A DNA stretch of 64,000 nt from Pseudoxanthomonas sacheonensis. Lineage in GTDB: Bacteria; Pseudomonadota; Gammaproteobacteria; Xanthomonadales; Xanthomonadaceae. The first letter of the stretch is position 1. The number at the start of each line of letters is the position of its first letter. The DNA lies in assembly GCF_010093305.1 (NCBI RefSeq), contig NZ_PDWS01000017.1, positions 33,315 through 97,314 on the forward strand, written 5' to 3'. The notes beneath the pieces were generated by a model. The model saw only the letters and a list, made by a program, of their open reading frames with translations, had not been told where the DNA came from and did not search any database. A program made the position numbers and the translations under genes. Shown here piece by piece: positions 26,948-38,681 of the stretch.

Positions 26948-27622
26948 ATGCTTCCGCGAATCCATCCAGACAATGATGCCGAAGACTGGCAAGGCCTGCA
27001 GATCATTTCCCGCGGCGCCAACCGTTTGTGCGCACGCGACCCCGGCGATCCTTCGCATTGCCTGAAGTTCGAGCTGCATTCCAGCGAACGAACGCGCGTC
27101 GGCGCGCGGCAACGCATGCGGCGCTGGCTGGCCGTCCGCTTCCCCCGCTTCGGCGAAAACGAAACCGAATTGCGCGCCTATGGAAAACTCCGCGCGCGGC
27201 TGGGCACCGGCACTAATGCTTACCTCGCAGCGTGCCATGGCCTGGTGGATACGCCCCACGGAAGGGCGTTGCGCTGCGACTGCATCCTGCTGGACGACGG
27301 AACGCCCGCTCCCAGCCTGTATCGCTGCCTTTTCGATGAGCCGCGTTATCCGGCGGCAATGCTCTGCGCCGCAGTCGATGCTTTCGAAGCATGGCTGGTC
27401 CTCCATGAGGTCCCGCTATTCGACCTCAACGCAGGCAATTTCGTGGTGCTTCCTCACGGCGATCAGGCCAGGCTGATCTGCATCGATACCAAATCGGTGC
27501 TGAGCGGCAAGGAAATCCTGCCGTTCTCGCGCTGGTCGCGGAGCCTGATGCGCCGCAAGATCGAACGCCGCGCGCAACGGCTGCGCCAGCGCATCCGCGC
27601 CGCGCTGGGCGAAGCGCAATGA
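26948..27622 (+). CDS. YrbL/PhoP-regulated kinase-like protein
   Basis: A 224-residue protein resembling the YrbL (PhoP-regulatory network) family of kinase-fold proteins: ISRGANRLCARDPGDPSHCL and KFELH near the start (Lys-like position). The catalytic-loop-like VPLFDLNAGNFVV follows, then ICIDTKSVL. No catalytic Asp in a standard HxD is visible, so phosphotransfer is doubtful. Not part of an obvious operon. Confidence 0.75.
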   Translation: MLPRIHPDNDAEDWQGLQIISRGANRLCARDPGDPSHCLKFELHSSERTRVGARQRMRRWLAVRFPRFGENETELRAYGKLRARLGTGTNAYLAACHGLVDTPHGRALRCDCILLDDGTPAPSLYRCLFDEPRYPAAMLCAAVDAFEAWLVLHEVPLFDLNAGNFVVLPHGDQARLICIDTKSVLSGKEILPFSRWSRSLMRRKIERRAQRLRQRIRAALGEAQ

Positions 27623-27646
27623 AGCAGAGCGGGTCCCGCCACCGTT

Positions 27647-27726
27647 TGTAGGAGCGGGCCCTGCCAGCGACCGCTCCTGGCGTCATCTTTCGACCAAGAG
27701 CGGCGCTGGCAGGGCCCGCTCCTACA
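27647..27726. repeat. GTAGGAGCGGGCCCTGCC-type REP palindrome
   Basis: A paired element in the convergent gap between the YrbL-like gene and the DUF4019 gene. Arms are TGTAGGAGCGGGCCCTGCCA and its complement; the inner sequence GCGACCGCTC differs from the 26182 copy. Confidence 0.9.
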
Positions 27727-27752
27727 GGATGGCGGGCGGTTTGCTCTGCGGA

Positions 27753-28262
27753 TCAGCGCAAGCTGTATCCGGATACCCGCCAGGTCTTGTCTTCGTCCAG
27801 ATGGAACGAAACCAGTTCGCGCACGGCCTGCGGCGAACTGGCGAACTTGGTGGCGTAGACCACATTGACGTAATTGCCGGCAGGCACCTGCCCGCCCGCC
27901 GGATAAAGGGCGCGGGTGACCGCCACCTGCTTGCGCTCGGTAACGGCGCCGAGCTTCTGCCGGTCCAGCGCGATCTGTTTGACGAACTCATCCATGCCCA
28001 CTGCGCCCTTCGCCACCGGGGAAGCGCCCGCCCAGACCTCGGCGGTCTTGTTCTGGTCCACCAACTGCACCACCTGCGCTGCGGCCTTGCTCATCTCCGC
28101 ATCCTGGCGGGCGACCTGCGCCTGCTGCTCAGGCGTCAGTTTCTGCTGCGCAGCCTGCGGATTCTGGGCAGGCGCGCGCGCCGGCTGCGCCGGCTGTTGT
28201 GCGGAGGCCGCCCCGGCGAAAGCCAGCAGCAGCGAAGCGAGTACGAACTTCGAAGTTTTCAT
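27753..28262 (-). CDS. DUF4019-domain periplasmic protein
   Basis: A 169-residue protein with a signal peptide (MKTSKFVLASLLLAFAGAAS, cleavage after ASA) and a Gln/Pro/Ala-rich segment (residues 22-50). The C-terminal DUF4019-type domain contains WAGASPVAKGAVGMDEFV and ends DEDKTWRVSGYSLR. The function is unknown. It follows the SmpA-OmpA lipoprotein gene on the same strand after about 77 bases and could be a late operon member. Confidence 0.8.
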   Translation of the reverse strand: MKTSKFVLASLLLAFAGAASAQQPAQPARAPAQNPQAAQQKLTPEQQAQVARQDAEMSKAAAQVVQLVDQNKTAEVWAGASPVAKGAVGMDEFVKQIALDRQKLGAVTERKQVAVTRALYPAGGQVPAGNYVNVVYATKFASSPQAVRELVSFHLDEDKTWRVSGYSLR

Positions 28263-28339
28263 ATGCTGTTCCTGATGTTGGGTGCCTGTGGGCATCCGCT
28301 AGTCTAGACCCGCGGACGCTACGCCACAGTCAAAGATGC

Positions 28340-29164
28340 TCAGCGAGCCGAGCTGGCGGCGACCTGGATTTCGACCCGACGATTGAGGGCCAGGCAGGCG
28401 ATCAACGCATCGCGCGCCTGATCCTCGCAATCCTTGACCGGTTCGCTTTCGCCACGGCCTTCGGCGGTGATGGCCGAAGCCGTCACGCCGCGGTCGACCA
28501 GGAACTCGCGGACCGTCTGCGCGCGCCGTTGCGACAACAGCTGGTTGGAGGCATCGCTGCCGATGCGGTCGGTATGGCCCACGATTCTGATCGACTCCTC
28601 GTCTGCGTCTTTTAGCTGCTTGGCGATTGCAGCCAGCTCTTCGCGGCCCCTGGGCAGGATATCTTCGGCGCCGTATTTCGCGAACTCGAAAAGGGCATCG
28701 GCCGACAGCTTGAACGTGCGTTCCTTCACTGGTTCCGCGACCGCCGGAGGCGCTTCAGCCAACAGATCGGCGCACGAGGCCGGCGCCCAATGGAAAGTCT
28801 GGGCGATGTAGTCCTTGTCGTAGACGACCTTGTACTGGCAGGTGATGATCTTGCCGTCCTTGCGGAAGTGGAACAGGTAGTCCCACTCGCGCACGCCGAC
28901 GTAGCCTTCATGGAAGTGCGGCCGGCCCAGCAGTTGATACAACTGGTCCTTGGTCATGCCTGGTCCCACCAGGCGCAGATCGCCCAGATTGGGGAAGGTG
29001 CCGCCCTTCAGCACGATGCGCGCGGGATCCGGAAAAATCACTTCGCCGGCCACGCCCTGCGGGCTGATGTCGCGGCTGACGTGGCGAGTACCGCAGGCCG
29101 AAAGCGCGAGTGCAGCGCCTGCCGTGAGCAAGAGCATGCTGCAGAACTTGAGTTGGTGTTTCAT
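28340..29164 (-). CDS. SmpA/OmlA-OmpA lipoprotein, TpgA-like
   Basis: A 274-residue outer-membrane lipoprotein. The signal ends in the lipobox LSAC. An SmpA/OmlA (BamE-like) domain follows, with the signature GPGMTKDQLYQLLGRPH. The C-terminal OmpA-like peptidoglycan-binding domain has IRIVGHTDRIGSDASNQLLS and RRAQTVREFLVDRGV. This domain order equals that of TpgA of Acinetobacter, which is co-expressed with the trimeric autotransporter Ata and aids its biogenesis. The gene lies 85 bp after the YadA-like gene on the same strand, so an analogous partner role is likely, though inferred. Confidence 0.88.
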   Translation of the reverse strand: MKHQLKFCSMLLLTAGAALALSACGTRHVSRDISPQGVAGEVIFPDPARIVLKGGTFPNLGDLRLVGPGMTKDQLYQLLGRPHFHEGYVGVREWDYLFHFRKDGKIITCQYKVVYDKDYIAQTFHWAPASCADLLAEAPPAVAEPVKERTFKLSADALFEFAKYGAEDILPRGREELAAIAKQLKDADEESIRIVGHTDRIGSDASNQLLSQRRAQTVREFLVDRGVTASAITAEGRGESEPVKDCEDQARDALIACLALNRRVEIQVAASSAR

Positions 29165-29214
29165 GTGTATTCCCCTTCGAATTTAGTGGATGGCTTTTGT
29201 CGGGCGGTATCGGT

Positions 29215-29243
29215 GCGTGCCCTTCCGCGAAGGAAGGGCACGC
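29215..29243 (-). promoter_or_regulatory. Intercistronic hairpin between adhesin and partner gene
   Basis: A 12-bp inverted repeat (GCGTGCCCTTCC / GGAAGGGCACGC, 5-nt loop) lies directly after the adhesin stop. It has no T-run, so it may stabilise the upstream message or attenuate read-through to the OmpA-lipoprotein gene. Confidence 0.5.
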
Positions 29244-29249
29244 AGCCAG

Positions 29250-32200
29250 TCACCACTGGATGCCTGCACCGACGGAGAAGCCCCAATCGCGCGAGGTGTT
29301 GCCGCTGGCCGATGCCTTGTAGACGTAGCGGCCGTTCTCGGTGATGCCCGACAAGCCGAAGGCCATGCCGTATTCGCCCTGGTAGCCACCGAAGCCCACC
29401 GACAGCATGCTCTTGCCCGGCAGATAAGCCTGCGGCAGGCCCGCCATGGCCATCGCCGAGGAAGTCGCGCCGCGGTAATTGCGTTCCATAGTCCACACGT
29501 CGTTGTCCAACTCGGCCAGGCGGCTGTCGGTGTACTGGTTGGCCTGGCTGACGGCGGAGTTCACGCCCGCGGTGAGCTGGTTGACGTTGACCGCATCGGT
29601 GCCGGCGATGCCCGGCGCCACACCGGTGATGGTGCGCCCGCCGATGTTCACTTCGCCGGTGGAGGTGCTGCTGCCCACGTAAGCGGCGTTGTAGTTGGTC
29701 TGCGCGCCACGCGTCGTGGCCGAACCCGCGCCCAGCGCCACGCTGTTGCCGTGGGTGGCCGAGGCGTTGTTGCCCAGTGCGGTGCTGTTGGTGGCCGATG
29801 CAGTGGAACCGGTGCCGATCGCCGTGCTGTTGTTGCCGCTGGCGTTGCTCTGGTTGCCCACCGCCAGCGCGTTGTTGCCGCTGGCCGCCGCGCCGTTGCC
29901 GCCGGCCGAGGAGTTGGTCCCCGTCGGCAACGGCTTGACGATCGGGCCTTCCTGACTGACCTGGAACATGCCATCGCCGCCGTTCTGCACGGCGGTGATG
30001 TCGCCGGTGATGTTGTTCACCGTATCGGTCAGGTTGGTGATGTCGCCCTGGATATCGACGATGTCGCCCCGGATGTCGGTGATATCGCCCTCGATGGTGG
30101 TGACCCGGTTTTCCAAGTTGGTAATGGCAGTGCTGTTGTTGGTATTGATACTGTTGAGGCCTGCAGTCAGCTGGCTTACGTTGACCGCATCGGTGCCGGC
30201 GATACCCGGTGCCACACCGGTGATGGTGCGCCCGCCGACGTTGACTTCGCCGGTGGAATTGCTGCTGCCCACATAGGCGGCGTTGTAGCCGGACTGCGCA
30301 CCAACCGTGGTGGCCGAACCCGCGCCCAGCGCCACACTGTTGGCGTGGGTGACGGTGGCGCCGGCGCCCAAGGCCAGGCCGTTGTCGGCGGCAACGCTGG
30401 CGCCGCTGCCGATAGCCGTGCTGTCGGTTCCGTTGACTACCGCGCCATTGCCTTGGGCGATGGCGTTGTCGCCGGTGGCCGAGGCGCCGGTACCCACTGC
30501 GATGCTGTTGCTGCCGACGGCCAGTGCACCGTCGCCCGCCGCATAGCCGCCGTCGCCGCTGGCAACGGTGTTGGGACCGATGGCTACCGCGTTCAAACCG
30601 CCGGCAACGGAGTCAGGATCGGTCGAGTTGGCGTGGAAGTACATGATGCCGCCGCCGCTGACGATGCTGTTGATCGCCAGGTTGGTCGCATACAGCTGCG
30701 AGCCATTGATGGCGTCGGTGCTGGTGGCGCTGATCTGACCGGCTGCCACGTTGGTGATCTGACGTTCGGCACCGGCGCTGCCCACGCTGACCACACCCAC
30801 CGGGGCGATACCCTGGAAGTTGTAGGTCGTACCGCGGATAACCACGCTTGGGGTCGCGACCGCCGTGGAAGTCACGGCCCCCGCACCCAGAGCCACGCTG
30901 TTGGCGTTTGCGGCCGTGGCTCCCAGACCGATGGCCACCGAGGAATCCCCGCTCGCCGCCGCATTCACGCCCGCCGCCAGCGCATTGATGCCGGTCGCGC
31001 CGTCGTTGTTGTAGTTTCCTCCCTGCACGCCGTTATCGTTGACGCTGTAGTAATGCGTTGCATTGGCGGTCACCGTATCGGCCACCGCTCTCAACTGACG
31101 AACGTTGACCGCATCGGTGTCTTGCGTGCCGCCCGCCACGTTGATGATCTGGCGCTCACGTCCGGCCTGTCCCACCGACACCGCACCTTCGTTCGATGCG
31201 ACCGCCACATTGGAGAACAGCTCGGTCGCACCGCCCATGCCGACGCGGTCGGCAATCGCCGCGCGGCCAAGGGCTACGCCATTGAATGCGGTGGCTTGCG
31301 AGCCGAAGCCCATGGCGACGCCACCTTCCGCGCTGGCGTTCGCCTGCCGTCCGATACCCACCGCGTAATCTGCCGTCGCCTGGGCCGTTTGTCCCAAGGC
31401 GACTGTGGAGAACCCTGTCGACTGCGTGGCATCGCCAATCGCTATCGCGCCATTGCCGGCGGAATTGGATGCGCCGCCGATGGCGATACCCAGCCGAACA
31501 GAAGCGCTGCTTCCTACACCGATCGCAATGGTGTGCTGCTCCGTAGAAGAACTGCCGTTGCCGATCGCCACGGCGTTGATCCCAGCGGCTTCGGCTCCCG
31601 CGCCCGCGGCGAAGCTGCTATCGCCGCTCGCAGCGGCGCCCACGCCCGCCGCCAGCGCATTGATGCCGGTCGCGCCGTCGTTGTTGTAGTTTCCTCCCTG
31701 CACGCCGTTATCGTTGACGCTGTAGTAGTGGGTTGCGTTGGCGTCGATCTCGGTGCTGAGGTTCTCGATCGACTGGTTGGTTGCGAACAACTGCGAACCG
31801 TTGATCGCATCGGTCGAGGTATCCGAAATCCGACCGGCCGCGACATTGGTGATGGTGCGTTCCGCACCCACCGCACCCACGCTGACCGTGCTGGTGGCGG
31901 TCGTGCCAGCGAAGTTGTAGGTCGTGCCGTCGATGGTCACATTCGGCGTATTGACTACCGCGTCGGTCACTGAGCCATTACCCAGCGCCACATCGCCTGC
32001 GTTGTTGGCGCTGGCGTTGTAGCCCAGCGCGGTCGAACCGGCCGCACCACTGGCGCTTGCGCCCACCAGCACCGAGTTGGCGCCGCTGTCCACCGTGCCG
32101 CGGCCGATGGCCACCGAATCCACGAATTGCGCCGCCGCACCCGAGCCGAGGGCCGTGCTGCCTGCATCGCCCGCGAAGGCACCGGAGCCCACGGCAACCG

Positions 32201-35200
32201 AACTGGCGCCAAGGGCGTTCGACGAGAAGCCGACGGCGGTGGCAGTCGCTCCGCTGGCAATCGAGGCCGAACCTATCGCCACGGCTGCGTTGCCGGAAGC
32301 ATCCGCGCTCCAGCCGAGCGCGTTGGACTGCAGGCCCGACGAAGTGGCGTTGTGGCCGAGTGCGGTCGAACTGTCTCCCGCAGCCGCCGCACCGATACCC
32401 GCCGCCATCGCATTGCCGCCGGTGGCGCCATCGTTGTTGTAGTTGCCGCTGGCCACGCCGTTGTCGTTGACGCTGTAGTAATGGATGGCGTTCGCATCGA
32501 CTTCGTTGCTGAGGTTCTCGATGGACTGGTTGGTCGCATACAGCTGCGAGCCGTTGATCGCGTCGGTCGAGGTGTCGGAGATCCGACCGGCGGCCACGTT
32601 GGTGATGGTGCGCTCGGTACCGACGCCCCCTACGCTGACCGTGCTGGTCGGCGTGGTGCCGGCGAAGTTGTAGACCGTGCCGTCGATGGTCGTGCTGGTG
32701 GTCGCCACCGTCGCTGCCGTCACCGAACCCGAACCCAGCGCCACATCGCCCGCGCTCGTCGCGGCGGTCGCACCGTCGCCAAGCGCGACATTGCCCGCCA
32801 TACCGGCGGCACCGGCGGTCGAGCCGTTGCCGAGTGCCACGCTGCCCTGTCCAATCGCCCTGTTGTTGTTGCCGATCGCCACTGCGCCGTTGGCCTGGTT
32901 GGCGGCCGTGGCCGTCGCCGTGCCATCGCTGTTGGCGATGTTGTTCGCGCCGCCGACGAAAGCACCGGTGCCGCTGGCGTAGCTGGGATCGCCAATTGCC
33001 ACTGCGCCGTCGCCGAAGGCGGTATTGGAGCGTCCGATCGCCACTGCGCCGCCCGCGGCGGTGCCCGCATTGGCCGTGCTCAGGTTGCCGATGGCGACGT
33101 TTCTGCCCGTCGCGCCTGTGGAAGCGGTGTCGCCGATAGCGAGCGAGGAGGCGCTGCCCACCGTGGCGCGATAGCCCAAGGCAACCGAATTCGCAAAATC
33201 CGCCGTCGTGTTCTGCCCGATGGCGACCGCACGGGCTCCTATGGCGGAGGCCGGAGTACCGGTGACGCCCGTCCCGCCGCCGCCGCCGATAGCGATGGAT
33301 CCGCCACCTGTTGCGGTCGCCCCTCCGGTGGGTCCAGAGCCTATGGCGATGGCGTAAGCGTTGCTTGCCGATGCCGATACGCCAAGGGCGAGTGCCCCTT
33401 GCGCAATCGCTTGGGATTGGAAACCAATGGCTGTCGTGTAGCTTTGGCTGGTTAGCGCAAAACCACCAATCGCCACCGCGGCGCGGTCGCCACCCGTGTT
33501 TTGATTGGAGGCACCGTTGCCGATGGCAACACCATCCAGTGCGCCTGAAACAGCATTCAATCCCACGGCAATCGAGTTTGTCCCGGCCGCACCGTCGTTG
33601 TTGTAGTTGCCGCCAGCCACGCCGCCGTCGTTGACGCTGAAGTAGTGGATGGCGTTCGCATCCACTTCGTTGCTGAGGTTCTCGATCGACTGGTTGGTCG
33701 CATACAGCTGCGAGCCGTTGACCGCATCGGTCGAGGTATCGGAAATCCGGCCGGCCGCCACGTTGGTGATGGTACGCTCGGCACCCGGCGCGCCCACGCT
33801 GACCGTGCTGGTCGGCGCGATGCCGGCGAAGTTGTAGGTCACACCATCGATCGTCGTGTTGGTCGTTGCGACCGTCGCCGCCGTCACCGAACCCGAACCC
33901 AGCGCCACGTCGCCCGCGCTGGTCGCCGCCGTCGCGCCGTCGCCGATAGCCACATTGCCCGCGATGCCCGCTGCGCCCGCAACCGAACCGTTGCCCAGCG
34001 CCACGCTGCCCTGACCAATGGCGCTGTTGCCATTACCTATCGCCACCGCACCATTGGCCTGATTCGTAGCCGTGGCCGTGGCGGTCCCATCGCTGTTGGC
34101 GATGTTGTTCGCGCCGCCGACGAAAGCGCCGGTGCCGCTGGCGTAGCTGGGATCGCCTATGGCGACTGCGCCGTCGCCATAGGCGGTATTGCCCGATCCT
34201 ATGGAGACCGCGCGGCCGCCGGTGGCTACCGCAGCGGTGCCGATTGCGACTGCATCGGTGGAGCCCAGCGTTCCGCCCGAACCGATCAGCACGCCGTCCT
34301 GCACGCCGGCGGCTACGGTACCGTCGCGGGCGAGTATCTGGTTGCCGACCAAGCCGGTTCCCAGAATGTTGCCGTAACCTGCCACGATATTCTCCGAGGC
34401 GCCATCGAGCGTGTTGTTGCTGCCGATCACGACGTTCACCGACGAACCGTTGGTGACGGTGTTATCCACGCCGAGCACCATCGCCTGGCTGGAATTGGCC
34501 ACCTGATTGTTGGCACCGGTGGTCATCGCGCCAACGGCGTTGGTCAACGTGTTGTTGGTGCCCTGGACCATGGAGCCGACGCTGCCGGTAACGGTGTTGT
34601 CGCCACCCAGCACACCCGTTTGGGTGGAACCGGAAATGCTGTTGCTCTGGCCGAATATCCAGGAGTTGAAGCTGTCGCTGATGGTGCTGGAATCGCCGAT
34701 GATGATCGAGTGATCGCTCAGGCCCGGTGCGCTCTGCAACACCCGCGCCTGGAAGCCGATTGCGATGCTCTGGAGCGATTGCGCCGTTGCGCCGTTGCCC
34801 ATCGCGGTCGCCTGCTGTCCCGCCGCCGTGGTGCCCACGCCAGCGGCAATCGCATTGAGGCCCGTCGCACCGTCGTTGATGTAGTTCGCCCCGGGCGTGC
34901 CGCCATCGTTGACGCTGTAGTAGTGCAGCGGCGTGCTGGCCGCGATGGCCGCGATGGCCTGGTTGGTGGCGAACAGCTGGCTGCCGTTGATGGCATCGGT
35001 CGAAGAACCGGAAATCCGGCCGGCCGCGACATTGGTGATGGTGCGTTCCGAACCCAGCGCACCCACGCTGACCGTGCTGGTCGGCGCGATGCCGGCGAAG
35101 TTGTAGGTCGTGCCGCCGATGGTCGTGTTGGGGGTCGCTACCGCCACATCCGTCACCGAACCCGAACCCAGCGCCACGTCGTCCGCATTGTTGGCCACGG

Positions 35201-37367
35201 CCGTGTCGCCGAAAGCCACCGCGCCCGCCGCCAGCGCGCTGCTGGTGCTGCCGATCGCCACGCTGCCCTGCCCGACCACGGTGTTCTGGTAACCGATACC
35301 GACAGCGCCCTGCGCCGCGGTGCCCGGTGTGCTCACCGCCTGGCCGCCGCCGCCCACCATATTGGTGTTGCCCATCGCCACCGAGCCGTTGCCGGTGGCG
35401 GTGTTGTCCAGGCCTGAAGCAATCGCACCGTTGCCGGTCGCGGTGTTGGGATCACCGATGGCGACAGCGCCATTGCCGCTGGCGACATTGCCCGAACCGA
35501 TGGATACCGCGCGGCCACCGGTGGCGGTGGCATTGGTGCCGATCGCCACCGCTTCGGCCGAGTTGGCGACAGCATTGGCGCCCACTGCGATTGCGTTATC
35601 GGCAGCCGCATTAGCCTGGATTCCCAACGCGAGTGCGTTGATACCGGTCGCCCGGCTCGCCGTTCCTGCCGCAATGGCATTAGCTTGCGATGAGGTCACA
35701 TCCGTGCCGATGGCGATGGTGCCCTCCGCGAGCGCACCCGTTCCTGCTCCGGTGCGCGCACCCAGATAGACCGAGTTGATCGTGGATGCGACCGCCTGGA
35801 AGCCGATGGCGATGGCGTTGCGGCCGCCTGCATTGGCGCTGCTGCCTTGCGCGACGGCATCCAGTGCGGAAGCGCTCGCCAGGGTACCGATGGCGATCGC
35901 GTTGCCCACGCTCGCATTCGCGTTCACGCCGATCGACGTCGTTGCGTCGGCCGCGACGCCGATGCCCGCGTTGGTGCCGATGGCGATATTGTCGTCGCCG
36001 CTTACCAGGCTGCCTGCCGCAGCGTCCAGGGTGGCATCGTAGGCGACCGTACCGTCGCCTACGCCGAGTGCGACGTTGCGCGTTCCGGTGACGCCCGAGC
36101 CCGCGCCCCGCTGCACGCTGGCAATGCCTCCGCCGATGGCGGTGTTCTGCGCGCCAGTGACCAATGCACCGGCGGCAACACCCATTGCGATCGAACCCGT
36201 ATTGGCGATCGTCGAGCCCGCACCGGAACCTTGGCCGACTGCAACTGTGCTGGCCCCGACAGCGACCGCTTGTGCTCCGAGCGCGAGCGAACTATTCCCT
36301 AGCGCCCGAGCGCTGTTCCCTACGGCGGTGGTAGCGGCATCGCTTGCCGTTGCCAAATGTCCTATCGCGATGGCATCCGTTGCGGACGCGTTGGCCTCAC
36401 GTCCCAATGCCGTGCTGTTGGCTCCGCTGGAGATGGACCCCCAGCCGCTGGCAAACGCGTAGTTGTTGCTGGCCGTGGCACTGACACCGACCGCAGTGGA
36501 GTTTCCTCCCGAAGCTTGGGAACCGGTGCCCAACGCACTTGCGCCAGCTCCGGTAGCGGTGGAGCTGACTCCCAGCGCGATCGTATTGATATTGTTTGAG
36601 ACGGTGCCGCCACCTATCGCGATTGCACCGCCAGTGCCTGAGGCTGCCGCATTCAGGCCGATGGCCACCGAGTATTGTGTCGAGGAGACGGATTGACCAC
36701 CAATGGCGATGGCATCGACGCCCGATGCAAAAGCGCCACTGGTCGCATTGCCACCGATAGCCGTCGAACCGACGCCGGTGGCCCGTGTGGCTGTGGCTGG
36801 GCTGACGCCACCCCCACCGAGCGCTGTCGCATAGTCGACAGCGGCATTGGCCTGCGCACCCAAGGCAATGCCTCTAATTCCAGCCGCTCTCGACTGCGCG
36901 CCGACAGCGACACCTGCCGCGCCGCTGGAGTTGACATCCGTACCGATAGCAATCGACGACTCCCCGGACGCTCCGACTCCACCGGTGCGCGCACCCACGT
37001 AAATGGAGTTGGTGGCTGAGGCAAGGGCTTGGAATCCGAGAGTCGTGGCATTCAGTCCCGTACTGGTGGCCCTATAACCTATAGCAGTGGCTCCGCCGAG
37101 AGTCGCTTGTGCCTCCAAACCCGCGCAGGTCGAGCTGCCGGTGTATTGGTTGTACGGCGCCGCAGTGCAGTCCGCTGCCTGCGCCGACGAGGCCCATCCC
37201 ATCCCGCCCATCGCCAGCAGCACCAGGCCAACCTGGAGCGTCGACCGCTGCGCCGAGCGCGAAGCCTTCTTCCCGCCGGACGCCTTGCCGCGCGGCGTGG
37301 CCAGTTCGGACGCGACCACCAGCTGCTTCAGCGAGCGGTTCCATACCACGCTATAGATCTTGTTCAT
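29250..37367 (-). CDS. YadA-like trimeric autotransporter adhesin
   Basis: A 2705-residue surface adhesin of the trimeric autotransporter (type Vc) family. The start at 37367 gives the extended signal peptide region [20 protein letters not shown], with a hydrophobic core near residues 44-60 and cleavage near residue 64. Nearly the whole passenger consists of YadA-head-type repeats (AIGxxAxAxG, SVALGxGS), cut by five modules with HYYSVNDxGV, [10 protein letters not shown] and neck-like [14 protein letters not shown]. The C-terminus has coiled-coil stalk and the four-strand YadA anchor (about the last 75 residues, ending [11 protein letters not shown]). Two ~190-residue segments are almost identical, about 1.16 kb apart in DNA (about 32.47-33.04 and 33.63-34.20 kb). 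The anchor trimer should form a pore through the outer membrane. Confidence 0.95.
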   Translation of the reverse strand: MNKIYSVVWNRSLKQLVVASELATPRGKASGGKKASRSAQRSTLQVGLVLLAMGGMGWASSAQAADCTAAPYNQYTGSSTCAGLEAQATLGGATAIGYRATSTGLNATTLGFQALASATNSIYVGARTGGVGASGESSIAIGTDVNSSGAAGVAVGAQSRAAGIRGIALGAQANAAVDYATALGGGGVSPATATRATGVGSTAIGGNATSGAFASGVDAIAIGGQSVSSTQYSVAIGLNAAASGTGGAIAIGGGTVSNNINTIALGVSSTATGAGASALGTGSQASGGNSTAVGVSATASNNYAFASGWGSISSGANSTALGREANASATDAIAIGHLATASDAATTAVGNSARALGNSSLALGAQAVAVGASTVAVGQGSGAGSTIANTGSIAMGVAAGALVTGAQNTAIGGGIASVQRGAGSGVTGTRNVALGVGDGTVAYDATLDAAAGSLVSGDDNIAIGTNAGIGVAADATTSIGVNANASVGNAIAIGTLASASALDAVAQGSSANAGGRNAIAIGFQAVASTINSVYLGARTGAGTGALAEGTIAIGTDVTSSQANAIAAGTASRATGINALALGIQANAAADNAIAVGANAVANSAEAVAIGTNATATGGRAVSIGSGNVASGNGAVAIGDPNTATGNGAIASGLDNTATGNGSVAMGNTNMVGGGGQAVSTPGTAAQGAVGIGYQNTVVGQGSVAIGSTSSALAAGAVAFGDTAVANNADDVALGSGSVTDVAVATPNTTIGGTTYNFAGIAPTSTVSVGALGSERTITNVAAGRISGSSTDAINGSQLFATNQAIAAIAASTPLHYYSVNDGGTPGANYINDGATGLNAIAAGVGTTAAGQQATAMGNGATAQSLQSIAIGFQARVLQSAPGLSDHSIIIGDSSTISDSFNSWIFGQSNSISGSTQTGVLGGDNTVTGSVGSMVQGTNNTLTNAVGAMTTGANNQVANSSQAMVLGVDNTVTNGSSVNVVIGSNNTLDGASENIVAGYGNILGTGLVGNQILARDGTVAAGVQDGVLIGSGGTLGSTDAVAIGTAAVATGGRAVSIGSGNTAYGDGAVAIGDPSYASGTGAFVGGANNIANSDGTATATATNQANGAVAIGNGNSAIGQGSVALGNGSVAGAAGIAGNVAIGDGATAATSAGDVALGSGSVTAATVATTNTTIDGVTYNFAGIAPTSTVSVGAPGAERTITNVAAGRISDTSTDAVNGSQLYATNQSIENLSNEVDANAIHYFSVNDGGVAGGNYNNDGAAGTNSIAVGLNAVSGALDGVAIGNGASNQNTGGDRAAVAIGGFALTSQSYTTAIGFQSQAIAQGALALGVSASASNAYAIAIGSGPTGGATATGGGSIAIGGGGGTGVTGTPASAIGARAVAIGQNTTADFANSVALGYRATVGSASSLAIGDTASTGATGRNVAIGNLSTANAGTAAGGAVAIGRSNTAFGDGAVAIGDPSYASGTGAFVGGANNIANSDGTATATAANQANGAVAIGNNNRAIGQGSVALGNGSTAGAAGMAGNVALGDGATAATSAGDVALGSGSVTAATVATTSTTIDGTVYNFAGTTPTSTVSVGGVGTERTITNVAAGRISDTSTDAINGSQLYATNQSIENLSNEVDANAIHYYSVNDNGVASGNYNNDGATGGNAMAAGIGAAAAGDSSTALGHNATSSGLQSNALGWSADASGNAAVAIGSASIASGATATAVGFSSNALGASSVAVGSGAFAGDAGSTALGSGAAAQFVDSVAIGRGTVDSGANSVLVGASASGAAGSTALGYNASANNAGDVALGNGSVTDAVVNTPNVTIDGTTYNFAGTTATSTVSVGAVGAERTITNVAAGRISDTSTDAINGSQLFATNQSIENLSTEIDANATHYYSVNDNGVQGGNYNNDGATGINALAAGVGAAASGDSSFAAGAGAEAAGINAVAIGNGSSSTEQHTIAIGVGSSASVRLGIAIGGASNSAGNGAIAIGDATQSTGFSTVALGQTAQATADYAVGIGRQANASAEGGVAMGFGSQATAFNGVALGRAAIADRVGMGGATELFSNVAVASNEGAVSVGQAGRERQIINVAGGTQDTDAVNVRQLRAVADTVTANATHYYSVNDNGVQGGNYNNDGATGINALAAGVNAAASGDSSVAIGLGATAANANSVALGAGAVTSTAVATPSVVIRGTTYNFQGIAPVGVVSVGSAGAERQITNVAAGQISATSTDAINGSQLYATNLAINSIVSGGGIMYFHANSTDPDSVAGGLNAVAIGPNTVASGDGGYAAGDGALAVGSNSIAVGTGASATGDNAIAQGNGAVVNGTDSTAIGSGASVAADNGLALGAGATVTHANSVALGAGSATTVGAQSGYNAAYVGSSNSTGEVNVGGRTITGVAPGIAGTDAVNVSQLTAGLNSINTNNSTAITNLENRVTTIEGDITDIRGDIVDIQGDITNLTDTVNNITGDITAVQNGGDGMFQVSQEGPIVKPLPTGTNSSAGGNGAAASGNNALAVGNQSNASGNNSTAIGTGSTASATNSTALGNNASATHGNSVALGAGSATTRGAQTNYNAAYVGSSTSTGEVNIGGRTITGVAPGIAGTDAVNVNQLTAGVNSAVSQANQYTDSRLAELDNDVWTMERNYRGATSSAMAMAGLPQAYLPGKSMLSVGFGGYQGEYGMAFGLSGITENGRYVYKASASGNTSRDWGFSVGAGIQW

Positions 37368-38681
37368 CGGTTTTCCCCTGTTATCAAACGAATGCGGTAT
37401 TGGTGAGCCAGAAAAGCGCAGCGTCGCTTGTGCGCCTCTTTCGATGACGGTCGCGCCAGCCATAGCCGAAGCGGCGCACGCGCCAGCCGGCGCTTGGCGC
37501 CGCATGGGCACGTCGCGTAAGAGTCGAGCCCGCGATCAGTGCCGAGAAGCGGCAACCGCCTGTCTTTAGAACGTGACAACTCTCCATGTCGGCTTCCCTA
37601 TCCATAGTTGGTCGGCCGTGCCTAAACCGCTCCCCTTTCCCGGCCAGCAGAGCGCATAGGTACGGCACCGTATCTATCGGTCAGGGGCAGGAAGGAGTTG
37701 TGGTCACGCATCCACGCCGAATGCATTTCCAGTTGCCGGGCAGGACTCGGCAGGCGTGTTTCGATCCCGTGACTTTTTTCTGCGGATATTGGTGGGACGC
37801 ATCCGGATTTGCAGTCGCAGGCAGAGGTTGCGCCTGCAACCACCACTCGCACCGGTTCGCATCCGGTAGCCGGGATGCGCCCTGCTTCCGTATTGCTGAT
37901 CGCCAAAACCCTGATTCGATTTTGGAGCTGTCCGCGCGCGTTCATACAGATTGAAGCCACGAGATATAGCTACTCAGATCACAATTTTGCGTGGCAGGAA
38001 GATTCACAAAAATAAATCCGTTCTCTTCCTGATCGGTAAAAACAATTGCGTATAGACCGCAGAGCCGTCGCCGCGCACTGTAATCACAAGGACAGAGGCA
38101 TTACACGCACCGAAGCTGGCTGAAACTCACCAAAAATTTCCATCTCACATTTGTAAGAAAAACGCATTTCGTCACAACAAAAAAAGACGAATAAAAAAAA
38201 TCACGAAATAACGGATTCTTGCGGCAACCAATTTCGTCCGCGGAATCGTGGGCGTAAAAAAGGAGTGCGCGCAACGAATGCGCCGTAGGAGCGACGTGAG
38301 TCGCGAAACCGCACGCAGGGTTTCGCGACTCACGTCGCTCCTACGGCCTTCGGCCTACAACCCACAGACTTATTAATTGCGATCCAGGCCCACTCCGCCA
38401 TCTGCCACGGACTGATGGGTATGGATACGGGAACGAATGGAGAATGTCGCGGAAACTGGTTTCAATGGCCGTAGCGACCGACCGTGCCACCGGGATCCAA
38501 CGTTGCATGCGTGCGCCACCCGTGCGCCGTTCGTTCCCGACATCGTTCGACATATGGCAAAACCGGCCGGACCAACCCGCTTGCGTCAGCTCCAGCCAAA
38601 GCGGCGGCAAGCTTGCAGGAAATGCCGCACCCCTCTAGCCTTCGGGTTCCCGCGCCTGCCGCAGCCCGCCAAGGACTTCCC
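37368..38681. other. Long intergenic region with AT-rich core
   Basis: This 1.3-kb gap separates the adhesin gene from the M2 peptidase gene. The part from about 37930 to 38270 is clearly AT-richer than its surroundings, with several A and T runs. The adhesin RBS AGGGG lies about seven bases before its ATG. A minus-strand frame at 37622-37960 is open but has no recognisable features. The region probably holds the adhesin promoter and a long leader. A REP lies at 38284-38346. Confidence 0.6.
38284..38346. repeat. GTAGGAGCGACGTGAGTCGC palindrome
   Basis: A long near-perfect palindrome with arms GTAGGAGCGACGTGAGTCGC plus GAAACC and their complement, loop about 8 nt. This is a distinct GTAG-type variant found once here. 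Confidence 0.9.

Noticed and set aside
29190..31973. Long plus-strand open frame (about 927 codons) opposite the adhesin gene
   Set aside because: It is antisense to highly repetitive adhesin sequence. The translation is His/Arg/Gly-rich without any domain, and other frames here are open for the same reason of codon bias.
32127..35417. Other long plus-strand frames opposite the adhesin
   Set aside because: Same repeat-driven antisense effect, with no start context or recognisable protein features.
29250..37367. CRISPR-like repeats
   Set aside because: The repeats code for YadA-head modules, are degenerate and lack equal-length unique spacers.
37622..37960. Minus-strand ORF of 112 codons upstream of the adhesin
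   Set aside because: No recognisable motif, no good ribosome-binding site, and it falls in a likely leader or promoter region.
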